Part shown: piece by piece, positions 8,648 to 17,502 of the stretch
Numbering within the stretch: position 1 is the first letter of the stretch
Layout of the letters: the number at the start of each line of letters is the position of its first letter
From: Enterococcus xiangfangensis
Lineage (GTDB): Bacteria; Bacillota; Bacilli; Lactobacillales; Enterococcaceae
NCBI RefSeq assembly: GCF_005405365.1
Contig: NZ_BJDX01000003.1
Location: 1-64,000 of the forward strand
Direction: 5' to 3'
DNA: 64,000 nt
Program-made: the position numbers and the translations under genes
Notes under the pieces: generated by a model
Databases searched by the model: none
Told to the model about the DNA's origin: nothing
The model's input: only the letters and a program-made list of their open reading frames with translations

Positions 8648-9220
8648 ATGATTCGATTTGCAAGAAAAGAAGATGGTATAGCAGTTTCTAAACTAATACT
8701 AGTTATTTTAAAAGACATGGAGTTGGATTTTTTAGCTAAATTCGGTGAGGAAAAGACTTTGGAAGTCCTTGCGACCTGTTTTAAAGATCCGACCTATCGG
8801 TTTGGGTATGCGCGCGGTTTAGTGGAAGAAATCAATGGAACCATTGCCGGTGCAGTATTTGGTTATCCTGCAAATGAAGAAGCGATTATTGATCGACCTT
8901 TAGAAAATTATTTGCGCTCACAAGGAGTAGGAGACAGCCGAATGTTTATCGATTCGGAAGTATTTCCTAATGAGTGGTATTTAGATTCGATCGCAGTGGA
9001 TGAAAGGTTCCGTGGACAAGGAATCGGATCGAAATTATTGACTGCGGCAGATCGCTTAGCAACCCATGAAGGAGAAAAAGTCATCGGATTAAATGTCGAC
9101 AAAGCTAATCCAAATGCCAAACGCCTGTACTTGCGTGAAGGTTTTGAAGATGCGGGAGAAATAATGATCAGCGGACATGTCTATGACCATATGCAACGAA
9201 AAGTAAAAGCTGCTCGCTAA
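8648..9220 (+). CDS. GNAT family N-acetyltransferase
   Basis: 190-aa acetyltransferase. Motif A is FRGQGIGSKLL near residue 119, preceded by WYLDSIAVDE, and motif B is LYLREGFE. Substrate unknown. AGAGAGG lies 7 nt before the ATG. An extended -10 (TGGTACACT, 8598-8606) is about 40 nt upstream. Monocistronic, ending before a bidirectional terminator. Confidence 0.82.
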   Translation: MIRFARKEDGIAVSKLILVILKDMELDFLAKFGEEKTLEVLATCFKDPTYRFGYARGLVEEINGTIAGAVFGYPANEEAIIDRPLENYLRSQGVGDSRMFIDSEVFPNEWYLDSIAVDERFRGQGIGSKLLTAADRLATHEGEKVIGLNVDKANPNAKRLYLREGFEDAGEIMISGHVYDHMQRKVKAAR

Positions 9221-9265
9221 TAATTAGTATCGGTTAGCGGATAGGTTGCAGCTATTTTTGAGAAA

Positions 9266-9300
9266 AAAAGAACTGTGCCACAGTTGGCTCAGTTCTTTAA
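9266..9300. terminator. Bidirectional terminator
   Basis: AAAGAACTGTGCC (9268-9280) pairs with GGCTCAGTTCTTT (9286-9298), with one mismatch, flanked by A- and T-rich sequence between two convergent genes. Confidence 0.8.
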
Positions 9301-9818
9301 TTTTGGGAAAAAGTCATTTTTAACGTCGTCTCTGGATTAGAATGTTTGCTGCGATTATAAAGCCAATAATCCATGATTGCTGCAACACAGATACAGACTG
9401 GGGCGTCTTTTGGATCAGTAACATTCAAGACGTAGTAGTCGCCGGTTAATAACGTCGCTTTATCCATCGTCATGATTGGCTGATTGAATTGGTTAATCTT
9501 ATATTTATGATTGTAAATGTCGCCATAGACAGCCCAGTGGAGTTGCTGGATGTAATAAAAATCCCCTGGCCAATGGAAAATTTTATGGAGCACACCAACT
9601 TTTGTATGTTCATAATAGATCTCAAACTTGCGGCCAAAAATGACACTGGCTTGTTTGATATAAGCGACGATTTGTCCATCCATTGCATAGAGCGACAGGA
9701 CATTTCCTTTACGTCCCCAGTGACCGACCATTAAATATAAAGGCACACCGTTGTTGTCTTTGACGATCGTTCGTGTGGTAGAACTTAATTGTTTTTCTTG
9801 GATAAAGAACTCGGTCAT
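9297..9818 (-). CDS. LURP-one-related / YxjI-type protein
   Basis: A 173-aa protein with the beta-rich pattern of the LURP-one-related (scramblase-like, YxjI) family: YLMVGHWGRKGNVLSLYAMDGQIVAYIKQ followed by a phospholipid-scramblase-like core, in which only the fold is recognisable. No membrane segment or catalytic motif is visible, and its role is unknown. Start chosen at ATG 9818 because AAGGTG lies 9 nt upstream; an in-frame GTG at 9827 would leave no spacer. Followed by the HAD gene upstream on the same strand with a 24-bp gap, so probably one transcript. Confidence 0.65.
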   Translation of the reverse strand: MTEFFIQEKQLSSTTRTIVKDNNGVPLYLMVGHWGRKGNVLSLYAMDGQIVAYIKQASVIFGRKFEIYYEHTKVGVLHKIFHWPGDFYYIQQLHWAVYGDIYNHKYKINQFNQPIMTMDKATLLTGDYYVLNVTDPKDAPVCICVAAIMDYWLYNRSKHSNPETTLKMTFSQN

Positions 9819-9842
9819 GCTAGTCACACCTTTTGATTTTGA

Positions 9843-10706
9843 TTATTCAGAAAGGATTCGAGCGATTGCCGTTGCTACACCATTTTGTTCATTGGTATCA
9901 GTTATGTTGTTAGCGATTTTTTTGACAGCAGCAGCAGCATTGCCCATTGCAAAACTTGTGCCGGCGTAAGTCAGCATGCTGACATCGTTAAAATTATCGC
10001 CTAAAGCCATGACTTGACTGGCGGTAAATCCGCGCTCTTCAGCGAATTGTTTCAAAGCAATTCCTTTTTGCGCATTGACATGATTGATTTCAATATTAGT
10101 TGATTCGGATGCGGCAATAGCAAGATCGCCAATTTTTTCTAGTTCGCCAGCGATTCCTTTCAGTTGCGCTGGACCATTTTTATCAAAAGCGATGATTTTT
10201 AAAACATCTTCATCACTGGCAATTAATGTTTGCCGAATATCATCAACAAAAGTGATGGGGGTTAAAGATAAGTGTTGGGAAGATGCGGCGATCGCTCGTT
10301 TTTTTGATATTCCCGGAATTTTACTTAAAAGATGTTCAGCAACAAAATCGATTCGCATAGGCTGATTGGCTGAATAGACTTGTTCGGCGGTAAAAATTTC
10401 ATAATATAATCCGGCTTCTTCAAGTGTATCCATTACATCTAATGTGCGTTGTTTTCCGATTGGAATGGTAAAGATGGTTTCTCGGTCAGCATTTACAACG
10501 TGGGCACCATTTAATAAGATCATTGGGACACGAATATCCGATTCGTCCAATGAAATTCTTGCATGACTCATTCCACGTCCAGTCGCTGCAATAAATTCGA
10601 TTCCTTGTGCTTGGGCTTTCTGAATGGCCGCGACGTTTGCTGTCGGAACTTGCATTTGATTGTTCAACAGTGTACCGTCCATATCAGAGGCAATGAGTTT
10701 TATCAA
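9843..10706 (-). CDS. Cof-type HAD-IIB family phosphatase
   Basis: 287-aa haloacid dehalogenase superfamily hydrolase with a type IIB cap. Motif I is DMDGTLL (nucleophile Asp8 and Asp10), motif II TGRGMS, motif III the Lys near EINHVNAQKG, and motif IV MALGDNFNDVSML. Such enzymes dephosphorylate sugar phosphates or flavin intermediates; the substrate is not predictable. AGGTGA precedes the ATG. It is upstream of the LURP-one-like gene in a probable two-gene unit, divergent from ung. Confidence 0.85.
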   Translation of the reverse strand: MIKLIASDMDGTLLNNQMQVPTANVAAIQKAQAQGIEFIAATGRGMSHARISLDESDIRVPMILLNGAHVVNADRETIFTIPIGKQRTLDVMDTLEEAGLYYEIFTAEQVYSANQPMRIDFVAEHLLSKIPGISKKRAIAASSQHLSLTPITFVDDIRQTLIASDEDVLKIIAFDKNGPAQLKGIAGELEKIGDLAIAASESTNIEINHVNAQKGIALKQFAEERGFTASQVMALGDNFNDVSMLTYAGTSFAMGNAAAAVKKIANNITDTNEQNGVATAIARILSE

Positions 10707-10876
10707 AATTATTCACCTAGCTTTCCTATCATACACCGATAGTGTACCATAATCTCAGAGTCGGAAAGCATGTCTGATTGATTCTTAAAAAAGAATTAGT
10801 CGAGCTGTGAATAATTTTAAGCAATCAGTGATAAGATCTTATGGCAATCAATAGTTGAAGATTAGGAGTAGAGGTT

Positions 10877-11557
10877 ATGAAAGAAATCATCCACAATGAC
10901 TGGCAGCAAGTTTTAGCCAATCAATTTCAAGCACCTTATTATTTAAAATTAAGGGAATTTTTGAAAGAGGAATACAGTACACAAAAGATCCATCCGGATA
11001 TGTATCATATTTTTGAAGCATTAGAACTGACACCGTATGACGAAGTCAAAGTCGTGATCCTCGGACAAGATCCGTATCATGGTGTCGACCAAGCACATGG
11101 GTTGTCTTTTTCAGTCCAGCCGGGAGTGAAGATCCCACCGTCATTGCGCAATATCTATCAAGAAATGCAAAGTGATTTAGGGATTGAGCCAGTCCAGCAC
11201 GGCAATCTAGTTAGTTGGGCCAAACAGGGAGTATTGTTGCTGAATACGGTATTGACTGTGCGAGAAGGCCAGGCTTATTCGCATCGCGGCAAGGGTTGGG
11301 AACAATTGACTGATGCGATTATCGAACGCTTGAACGCAAGAGAGAAACCAATCGTTTTTATTTTATGGGGAAAACCTGCGCAAGAAAAAAGTAAGATGAT
11401 CGATACTAGCAAACACGCGATTATCAAGTCAGTTCATCCATCGCCTTTATCAGCTCATCGCGGCTTTTTCGGGTCAAAACCTTTTTCGAAAACGAATCAA
11501 CTTTTACTAGAATGGGGCGAGTCGCCAATCGATTGGCAATTGCCTGAAACAGTGTGA
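10877..11557 (+). CDS. ung: Uracil-DNA glycosylase
   Basis: Family 1 uracil-DNA glycosylase that removes uracil from DNA in base excision repair. Water-activating motif GQDPYH at residues 63-68 (catalytic Asp65) and the minor-groove intercalation loop HPSPLSA near residue 187 are intact; 226 aa is normal. AGGAGTAGAGG lies upstream of the ATG. The next gene, pta, follows after 158 bp, the common ung-pta order in lactic acid bacteria. Confidence 0.97.
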   Translation: MKEIIHNDWQQVLANQFQAPYYLKLREFLKEEYSTQKIHPDMYHIFEALELTPYDEVKVVILGQDPYHGVDQAHGLSFSVQPGVKIPPSLRNIYQEMQSDLGIEPVQHGNLVSWAKQGVLLLNTVLTVREGQAYSHRGKGWEQLTDAIIERLNAREKPIVFILWGKPAQEKSKMIDTSKHAIIKSVHPSPLSAHRGFFGSKPFSKTNQLLLEWGESPIDWQLPETV

Positions 11558-11715
11558 TATGACAACGTTTTCTGTTATAGAGACAGTTTGTGAAAATGTA
11601 CTTAATTCATGTTTACTAGATTTTAATTAGTAGTACAGGTATTTTATTCTGTCCTTTTCTTTTCAGTTGAAGTGTTGTATGATTAATAGGAAATAAATAT
11701 CTGGAGGGTTTTATC

Positions 11716-12696
11716 GTGGATCTATTTGATAGTTTGAAATTTAAGATTATTCGTCGCAACATTAAAATTGCATTTCCTGAAGCAACAGACGCTCGTATTT
11801 TAGGAGCCGCTTCTCGTTTGAAATCAGAAGAGTTGATTGATCCAGTTTTGATTGGTAATTTAGCCGAAATCGAAAAAGCTGCGAGCGCTCGTGGAATCGC
11901 TTTAGAAAACTTCACGATCATTGATCCTGATCATTTTGATCGTTGGGATGAAATGGTCGCAGCCTTTGTTGAACGCCGCAAAGGAAAAGTCAGCAAAGAA
12001 GATGCTGAAAAAATGCTTAAAGATGAAAATTACTTTGGAACAATGTTGACTTACATGGGAATTACTGAAGGAATGGTTTCTGGTGCCATCCATTCAACTG
12101 GCGACACGGTTCGTCCAGCTCTACAAATTATCAAAACAAAACCAGGTGTCAGCCGGACAAGCGGAGCTTTCTTAATGGTTCGTGGCCGCGATCAAGAGAA
12201 ATATTTATTCTCTGACTGTGCAATCAACGTTAACCCAAATGTACAAGAATTGGCAGAAATCGCTGTTGAATCAGCTAAAACAGCAGAATTGTTTGATATT
12301 GAACCAAAAGTTGCAATGATGAGCTTCTCAACTAAAGGCTCTGCGAAAGCTCCTGAAGTTGAAAAAGTTGCAGAAGCAACTAAGATCGCTCAAGAATTAG
12401 CACCAGATTATTTGATTGATGGTGAATTACAATTTGATGCTGCTTACATCCCAGGTGTAGCACAATTGAAAGCGCCTGAATCAAAAGTAGCTGGACAAGC
12501 AACGGTCTTTGTTTTCCCAGAATTACAATCAGGAAATATCGGTTATAAGATTGCACAACGTTTTGGTGGATTTGAAGCGATCGGACCAATCTTGCAAGGA
12601 TTGAACAAACCAATTTCTGATCTTTCTCGCGGTTCTAACGAAGAAGATGTCTACAAACTTTCTATCATTACAGCTGCACAATCATTGATGAACTAA
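11716..12696 (+). CDS. pta: Phosphate acetyltransferase
   Basis: Interconverts acetyl-CoA and acetyl phosphate, giving ATP with acetate kinase in mixed-acid fermentation. The 326-aa protein shows the PTA core: HSTGDTVRPALQIIKTKPG (near 135), SDCAINVNP, MMSFSTKGSAKAP, DGELQFDAAY and FPELQSGNIGYKIAQR. GTG start with CTGGAGGG 7 nt upstream. It has its own terminator at 12721. Codon use is strongly biased (GGT, CGT, AAA), consistent with high expression. Confidence 0.96.
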   Translation: MDLFDSLKFKIIRRNIKIAFPEATDARILGAASRLKSEELIDPVLIGNLAEIEKAASARGIALENFTIIDPDHFDRWDEMVAAFVERRKGKVSKEDAEKMLKDENYFGTMLTYMGITEGMVSGAIHSTGDTVRPALQIIKTKPGVSRTSGAFLMVRGRDQEKYLFSDCAINVNPNVQELAEIAVESAKTAELFDIEPKVAMMSFSTKGSAKAPEVEKVAEATKIAQELAPDYLIDGELQFDAAYIPGVAQLKAPESKVAGQATVFVFPELQSGNIGYKIAQRFGGFEAIGPILQGLNKPISDLSRGSNEEDVYKLSIITAAQSLMN

Positions 12697-12720
12697 TCAA
12701 TGATTGTTTAAAGTTAAATC

Positions 12721-12762
12721 AAAAAGCAAGAATTCGGAAGTTCACGAATTCTTGCTTTTTTT
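12721..12762 (+). terminator. pta terminator
   Basis: A 16-bp perfect stem (AAAAAGCAAGAATTCG with its complement) around an 8-nt loop ends in seven T residues. Confidence 0.9.
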
Positions 12763-12839
12763 GGTGGTTGATTTTAAGAAGATTTGTCAGCGCTCCGTTA
12801 AAAAAACTGATAAAAAAACAAGCAAAAAAATCTTTTGCT

Positions 12840-12867
12840 TTGCTCTCTTAGGCTAAATCGGTATACT
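12840..12867 (+). promoter_or_regulatory. Promoter of tsaE
   Basis: TTGCTC (12840-12845), 16-nt spacer, TATACT (12862-12867), 31 nt before the GTG start. Confidence 0.55.
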
Positions 12868-12897
12868 AAATTGGTAATAGAAAAGAGGGGAAATAGC

Positions 12898-13362
12898 GTG
12901 ATAACCTTAGTAAATACAACAGCAACTGAAGAATTAGGCAAAATTATCGGAAGGGCGGCAGAACCAAGCGATAATTTAGTTTTAACGGGCGATCTTGGAG
13001 CGGGGAAAACGACCTTGACTAAAGGAATCGCTCGCGGGTTAGGAATCGAGCAAATGATTAAAAGTCCGACATACACGATCATTCGTGAATACCAACAAGG
13101 GCGTTTGCCGCTTTATCACATGGATGTTTATCGGATTGAAGCCGGCGCAGGTGATTTAGGATTGGATGATTATTTTGAAGGGGATGGTCTTTCTGTTATT
13201 GAGTGGGGCCAGCAATTAGGTGAGTACTTACCGGAAGATTATTTGGAATTACTTATTTCAAAGGATGAGCAAGATGAGAATTTGCGTCAGATCGAATTGC
13301 TTGCCCATGGGGAACAAGCCCAACGATTCCAAACACGAATCATGAAGGCGTGGGAAGCATGA
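12898..13362 (+). CDS. tsaE: tRNA threonylcarbamoyladenosine biosynthesis ATPase TsaE
   Basis: ATPase of the TsaBDE complex that makes t6A37 in tRNAs decoding ANN codons. Walker A GDLGAGKT is at residues 31-38; SPTYTIIREYQ, YHMDVYRIE and VIEWGQQLGEYLPEDYL are family hallmarks. 154 aa. The start is the GTG at 12898 with AGAGGGG 7 nt upstream; a longer reading from 12835 would begin inside the promoter. Its stop overlaps the ATG of the next gene (ATGA), so the two are translationally coupled. tsaB and tsaD are not in the window. Confidence 0.94.
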   Translation: MITLVNTTATEELGKIIGRAAEPSDNLVLTGDLGAGKTTLTKGIARGLGIEQMIKSPTYTIIREYQQGRLPLYHMDVYRIEAGAGDLGLDDYFEGDGLSVIEWGQQLGEYLPEDYLELLISKDEQDENLRQIELLAHGEQAQRFQTRIMKAWEA

Positions 13363-13880
13363 GTGCCATCGAGATCACATTAAGAGAAGCGATTCCGACT
13401 GACGCGGCTACTTTATTACAAGTTAGTCGAAAGATTGCTGAAGAAACGGACTTTTTGATCATGGATGAAGCAGGTCTCGGATTAACAGAAGAACTGCTGG
13501 GTCTACAATTAGCTAATTTATATGAAAGTGAAAACAATCTTCTTTTGCTAGCTTTGGCAGATGAAGAAATCGTTGGGATGGCTTCAGTTAAAGCTGCACC
13601 AGAATTTACTGTCTCACACATTGGAGAAATCGGAATAAGTGTGTTGAAGGATTTTTGGGGAATCGGGTTAGGGACTACGTTATTGGCGGAAGTGATCGAT
13701 TGGAGTGAAAATGACTCTCCTTTGCGGCGGTTAGAATTAACCGTTCAAAAAAGAAACGAGCGGGCGATTCATTTATATCAAAAATTTGGTTTTGCAACCG
13801 AGGCTACGATGGTGCGCGGAGCTAAAGACAAACAGGGAGAATTTCTCGATGTCTTGTTAATGAGCAAATTGATCAATTAA
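13359..13880 (+). CDS. GNAT family N-acetyltransferase
   Basis: 173-aa acetyltransferase coupled to tsaE through a 4-bp ATGA overlap. Motif A reads DFWGIGLGTTLLAEVI near residue 93 and motif B HLYQKFGF. The pattern GEIGISVLKDFWGIGLG and LELTVQKRNERAIHLY resembles YkkB/YhhY-type acetyltransferases. In other Firmicutes tsaE is often followed by a GNAT gene, including the ribosomal acetyltransferase rimI, but this sequence is not clearly RimI. An upstream in-frame GTG at 13350 has no better ribosome binding site. Confidence 0.8.
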   Translation: MSAIEITLREAIPTDAATLLQVSRKIAEETDFLIMDEAGLGLTEELLGLQLANLYESENNLLLLALADEEIVGMASVKAAPEFTVSHIGEIGISVLKDFWGIGLGTTLLAEVIDWSENDSPLRRLELTVQKRNERAIHLYQKFGFATEATMVRGAKDKQGEFLDVLLMSKLIN

Positions 13881-13913
13881 AAAGGTTGTGACAAGAATTT
13901 TATCACAACCTCG
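13881..13913 (-). terminator. Terminator of the exonuclease gene, also end of tsaE unit
   Basis: AGGTTGTGA (13883-13891) pairs with TCACAACCT (13903-13911). Only the minus strand has a following T tract, from the AAAAA at 13879, so it suits the gene at 13991-14524 best. It resembles the hairpins at 2903 and 48434. Confidence 0.65.
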
Positions 13914-13990
13914 CTGTTTCAATTATCGTACTAGATGATCTGCGAAAATTAGTTTGCTCGCTAAAAACTTAACAACTGCGTATTTTTTTC

Positions 13991-14524
13991 CTACATGGGC
14001 AGAACTAATTTTTTTAAAGGATCGACGCCAAAATGTTCTTCTTGATAAAGTAAGATCTTTGCGCAGGCACGACTATCTTCCAACGCATCATGGTGGTGCT
14101 CCAAAGGGATCTTTAGCTCTTGGCAGACTGTATTCAAACGATGATTCGGCATTTCAGGAAACAAACGGCGACTTGTTCGGACAGTACAAAGAGACAGATA
14201 AGAGGGCTGAGCAAGTTGGTAATAATCCAAGCAACCGGCTAAGACTTTCGTATCAAAACCTGCATTGTGGGCGACAATCAAACGATTGTTTTGATAATAG
14301 TGTTGGATCTCCTGCCAGACTTCAGGAAATTTTGGTGCATTGGCAACATCTTCTGGATGAATCCCATGAATCTGGATATTTTTCCAGAAAAACTCGGTAT
14401 CTGGCTTGATCATCGAATAATATTCGCCAACGATTTGGCTATTTTTTACCATCACAAGCGCCAGTGAGCAGGCACTATGAGCCTGATAGTTCGCTGTTTC
14501 AAAGTCCATTGCGATAAAATTCAA
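13991..14524 (-). CDS. DnaQ-family 3'-5' exonuclease (DNA polymerase III epsilon-like)
   Basis: 177-aa DEDDh exonuclease. ExoI is MDFETAN (Asp, Glu), ExoII VAHNAGFDTKVL and ExoIII HHDALEDSRAC (catalytic His and Asp). No polymerase or helicase domain is attached, so it is a stand-alone proofreading or repair nuclease. The start is probably the TTG at 14524, with AAAGAGGTG 6 nt upstream; the longer reading begins upstream of that site. The ExoIII-type gene xth lies 76 bp upstream on the same strand. Confidence 0.85.
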   Translation of the reverse strand: MNFIAMDFETANYQAHSACSLALVMVKNSQIVGEYYSMIKPDTEFFWKNIQIHGIHPEDVANAPKFPEVWQEIQHYYQNNRLIVAHNAGFDTKVLAGCLDYYQLAQPSYLSLCTVRTSRRLFPEMPNHRLNTVCQELKIPLEHHHDALEDSRACAKILLYQEEHFGVDPLKKLVLPM

Positions 14525-14600
14525 TCGATTCACCTCTTTAACTTGTTTTAACACAATTTATTCAAGGGTGAAAGTCTTGTGTCAAAAAGATTCAAAAATT

Positions 14601-15356
14601 TTAAAGATCGATATCTAATTCGACTGGACAATGATCGCTGCCAAAAATCTCGGTATGAATCTTAGCATCTTGTAGCCGTTCTTTCAGATAATCAGAAACG
14701 ACGAAATAGTCGATCCGCCAGCCAGCATTATTTTTACGGGCATTGAAACGGTAGCTCCACCATGAATAAATCCCTTCTTGATTAGGATAAAAATGACGGA
14801 ATGTGTCAATATAGCCATTTGCTAATAAGGTACTGAATTTTTCGCGTTCTTGTGGAGTAAAACCGGCATTTTTTTGATTCGTTTTCCAATTTTTTAAGTC
14901 GATATTCTCGTGAGCGACATTCAAATCACCACAGAAAATAACTGGTTTTTGTTCGTTTAAGCGGTTTAAATGAGTCAAAAAGGCCTCTTCCCAAGTCATG
15001 CGGTAGTCTAAACGTTTCAATTCATTTTGTGAGTTGGGCGTGTAGCAAGTGATCACGTAATATTCAGGATATTCTAAAGTGATAACACGGCCTTCGTTGT
15101 CGTGTGCTTCAACACCAAGACCATAAGCAACACTGAGAGGTTCGTGTTTGGTAAAAATAGCGGTACCTGAATAGCCTTTTTTCTCCGCATAGTTCCAATA
15201 TTCATAATAACCTGGTAAGTCCATTTCGATCTGTCCAGCTTGTAATTTCGTTTCTTGCAGACAAAAAAAGTCAGCATCCAAATCATTAAAAACATCCATA
15301 AAGTTCTTTTTCATCACGGCACGCAAGCCGTTGACGTTCCAAGAAATCAATTTCAC
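14601..15356 (-). CDS. exoA: Exodeoxyribonuclease III (AP endonuclease)
   Basis: Cytoplasmic DNA repair enzyme of the ExoIII/Ape1 family that cleaves abasic sites. Metal and catalytic motifs are SWNVNGLRA at residues 5-13, LQETKL, CYTPNS, GDLNVAH and the C-terminal GSDHCPVELDIDL. Length 251 aa is normal for ExoA. GTG start with GGAGGA 7 nt upstream. It is followed on the same strand by the DnaQ-like exonuclease, a plausible repair pair. Confidence 0.95.
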   Translation of the reverse strand: MKLISWNVNGLRAVMKKNFMDVFNDLDADFFCLQETKLQAGQIEMDLPGYYEYWNYAEKKGYSGTAIFTKHEPLSVAYGLGVEAHDNEGRVITLEYPEYYVITCYTPNSQNELKRLDYRMTWEEAFLTHLNRLNEQKPVIFCGDLNVAHENIDLKNWKTNQKNAGFTPQEREKFSTLLANGYIDTFRHFYPNQEGIYSWWSYRFNARKNNAGWRIDYFVVSDYLKERLQDAKIHTEIFGSDHCPVELDIDL

Positions 15357-15553
15357 AAGTCATTCCTCCAATAGTCATTCAATCATGGACTAATTGTAAC
15401 GAAAAAGAATCAGAATGCAAAGAATGTGCGATTTATTTTTCTGAATGATATTTTAAGGAATCAGAATTTAAAAACAGTAAATACGTTCTTTACCTTTTCC
15501 TAAATAAGCCAACATATTAAGGTCAAACTAATCATCCAAAAAGGAGTGTCATT

Positions 15554-16465
15554 ATGAAAATCGGAGTTATTGGAATTGGCGGCATCGCTCAAAAAGCCTA
15601 TCTGCCTACTTACACAAAAATACGCAAAGAAGCAGACTTTATTTTTGCAACACGCAACAGCGATGTCCGAAAAGCGCTGGTAGAAGAACACCATTTTGAA
15701 ACTGTCGTCGAAACGATCGACCAGTTATTGACCCAAAAAATCGAAGCGTGTTTTATCCACGCAGCAACTAGAGTTCACTTTGAACTCGCTAAAAAATGCT
15801 TAGAAGCAGGGGTCGCAGTTTTTATCGATAAGCCTGTCAGTGAAGACTTTCAAGAAGTACGTTTGTTGCAAGAATTAGCTAAAGAAAAAAATCTTCTATT
15901 CATGGTGGGCTTCAATCGGCGTTTTGCACCGATGGTCGATCGGTTAAAACAGCTGACACAAAAGCGTGTCATTCACTTAGAGAAAAATGAGCCAGATCAT
16001 GCGATGGCAGTTCAATACGGGATCTATGATCTGTTCATCCATTTAGTTGATACAGCTGTCTATTTATTAGATGATGAGATCATGAGCGTCCATTCAAAGA
16101 TTCACGAGGAAAATGGTCAGATGGTGTATGCGCAGATGCAACTTTCGACGGCAACTAGTGAGTGCTTGCTGTCAATGGATCTGATGAGTGGCGGCAAAAT
16201 GGAACGCTACCAAGTCAACTCGCCTAAACAAACGATGATCTTGGAGCAACTGACAGATCTCACCATCAAACGTGGCCAAAAAGAGGAAGTGCAGCGTTTT
16301 GGCGATTGGACGACGACGTTAGAAAAACGCGGATTTGAACAATTAGTGCTCCAATTCATTGCAGCTTTAAAAGGAAAAGATGTTGATTTGAGACAGGCGG
16401 ACGTTTCATTAAGCCATGAATTGTGCGAGCAAATGCTTCAACAGCATATCCGTCATCAATTATAG
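15554..16465 (+). CDS. Gfo/Idh/MocA family oxidoreductase
   Basis: 303-aa NAD(P)-dependent sugar-type oxidoreductase. The N-terminal Rossmann motif GVIGIGGIAQKAYLP, the substrate-binding FIDKPVSEDFQEV (family motif EKP replaced by DKP) and FNRRFAP are clear. Orthologues sit alone upstream of murB in several lactic acid bacteria; the substrate is unknown. AAAGGAGTG precedes the ATG. Confidence 0.85.
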   Translation: MKIGVIGIGGIAQKAYLPTYTKIRKEADFIFATRNSDVRKALVEEHHFETVVETIDQLLTQKIEACFIHAATRVHFELAKKCLEAGVAVFIDKPVSEDFQEVRLLQELAKEKNLLFMVGFNRRFAPMVDRLKQLTQKRVIHLEKNEPDHAMAVQYGIYDLFIHLVDTAVYLLDDEIMSVHSKIHEENGQMVYAQMQLSTATSECLLSMDLMSGGKMERYQVNSPKQTMILEQLTDLTIKRGQKEEVQRFGDWTTTLEKRGFEQLVLQFIAALKGKDVDLRQADVSLSHELCEQMLQQHIRHQL

Positions 16466-16548
16466 GGTGGTAAGTTTTTTATTCGCGTGCTAAAATGGCA
16501 AGGACGTTTGAAAAATTTACCCGTAATGAACGAGAGAGGCTTATCAAA

Positions 16549-17454
16549 GTGAAAACAACAGCACTGATCAACGCATTACCCAATTTGAAAATCCTTTTGG
16601 ATGAACCTTTAATGAATTATACATTTACGAAGACTGGTGGACCGGTAGATGCTCTTGCATTTCCGAAAGACAATGAAGAAGTCAAAGCGTTAGTCGATTA
16701 TTGTCGTGCAAATGATCTGCCATGGATCGTTTTAGGCAATGCCAGTAACTTGATCGTCAAAGACGGCGGGATCCGCGGTGTAGTAATTATGCTGTCAGAT
16801 ATGACAGCAATTCAAGTAGAGGACCATACGATTACTGCTCAAGCTGGAGCGAAACTAACGGATACAACCTATGTCGCTTTGGAACATTCTTTGACCGGTT
16901 TTGAATTTGCTTGCGGTATTCCTGGCAGTATCGGCGGTGCAGTCTTTATGAATGCAGGAGCCTATGATGGACAATTAGAAGATGTTTTTGAATCTGTTGA
17001 TGTTTTGTTAGCTGATGGAACTTTTGAAACGTGGGACAAAACTCAGATGAACTTTTCTTACCGTCATTCAGCGATCCAAGATCAACCAGCAATCGTGTTG
17101 AGCGCGCGTTTTAGTCTGACTGCTGGTGATCCAGAACAGATTAAAAAAAGAATGACTGAACTCACAGAGTTGCGCGAGTTGAAGCAACCGTTAGAATACC
17201 CTTCATGTGGCAGTGTTTTCAAGCGCCCAGTGGGACATTTTACTGGAAAATTGATTCAAGATGCAGGCTTACAAGGATTGATTTGGGGCGGCGCGCAGAT
17301 TTCTGAAAAACATGCCGGTTTCATTGTGAACATCGATCACGCCACAGCGACTGATTATATTGAGCTGATTGCTCATATCAAACAGATAATCAAAGAAAAA
17401 TTTGACGTGGCACTAGAAACAGAAGTCCGGATTCTGGGTGAAGATCCAAAATAA
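16549..17454 (+). CDS. murB: UDP-N-acetylenolpyruvoylglucosamine reductase
   Basis: FAD enzyme that reduces UDP-GlcNAc-enolpyruvate to UDP-MurNAc in peptidoglycan synthesis. FAD-binding segments include LGNASNLIVKDGGIRG and GIPGSIGGAVFMNAGAY; the proton-donating Ser is in PSCGSVFKRP and the final catalytic Glu in ALETEVRILGE. It is of the shorter type IIa form. The start is the GTG at 16549 with GAGAGG 9 nt upstream, giving 301 aa; an ATG at 16495 would add 18 residues and lacks a well-placed ribosome binding site. Confidence 0.95.
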   Translation: MKTTALINALPNLKILLDEPLMNYTFTKTGGPVDALAFPKDNEEVKALVDYCRANDLPWIVLGNASNLIVKDGGIRGVVIMLSDMTAIQVEDHTITAQAGAKLTDTTYVALEHSLTGFEFACGIPGSIGGAVFMNAGAYDGQLEDVFESVDVLLADGTFETWDKTQMNFSYRHSAIQDQPAIVLSARFSLTAGDPEQIKKRMTELTELRELKQPLEYPSCGSVFKRPVGHFTGKLIQDAGLQGLIWGGAQISEKHAGFIVNIDHATATDYIELIAHIKQIIKEKFDVALETEVRILGEDPK

Positions 17455-17502
17455 AAAAATGCTTGATAGAAGTCAGTGATGATTTCTATCAAGCATTTTT
17501 TA
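17453..17502. terminator. Bidirectional terminator after murB
   Basis: ATGCTTGATAGAA (17459-17471) pairs with TTCTATCAAGCAT (17484-17496), with seven A residues before and six T after. Its arms and part of its loop match the inverted repeat at 41888-41921. Confidence 0.9.

Noticed and set aside
8445-8651. 68-codon plus-strand frame
   Set aside because: It covers the divergent promoter region and the start of the minus-strand gene, has no ribosome binding site and no recognisable motif; GNAT 8648 starts with its own site.
16495-16548. Upstream ATG start for murB
   Set aside because: No spaced ribosome binding site, and the extra 18 residues are not part of the MurB fold; GTG 16549 fits better.
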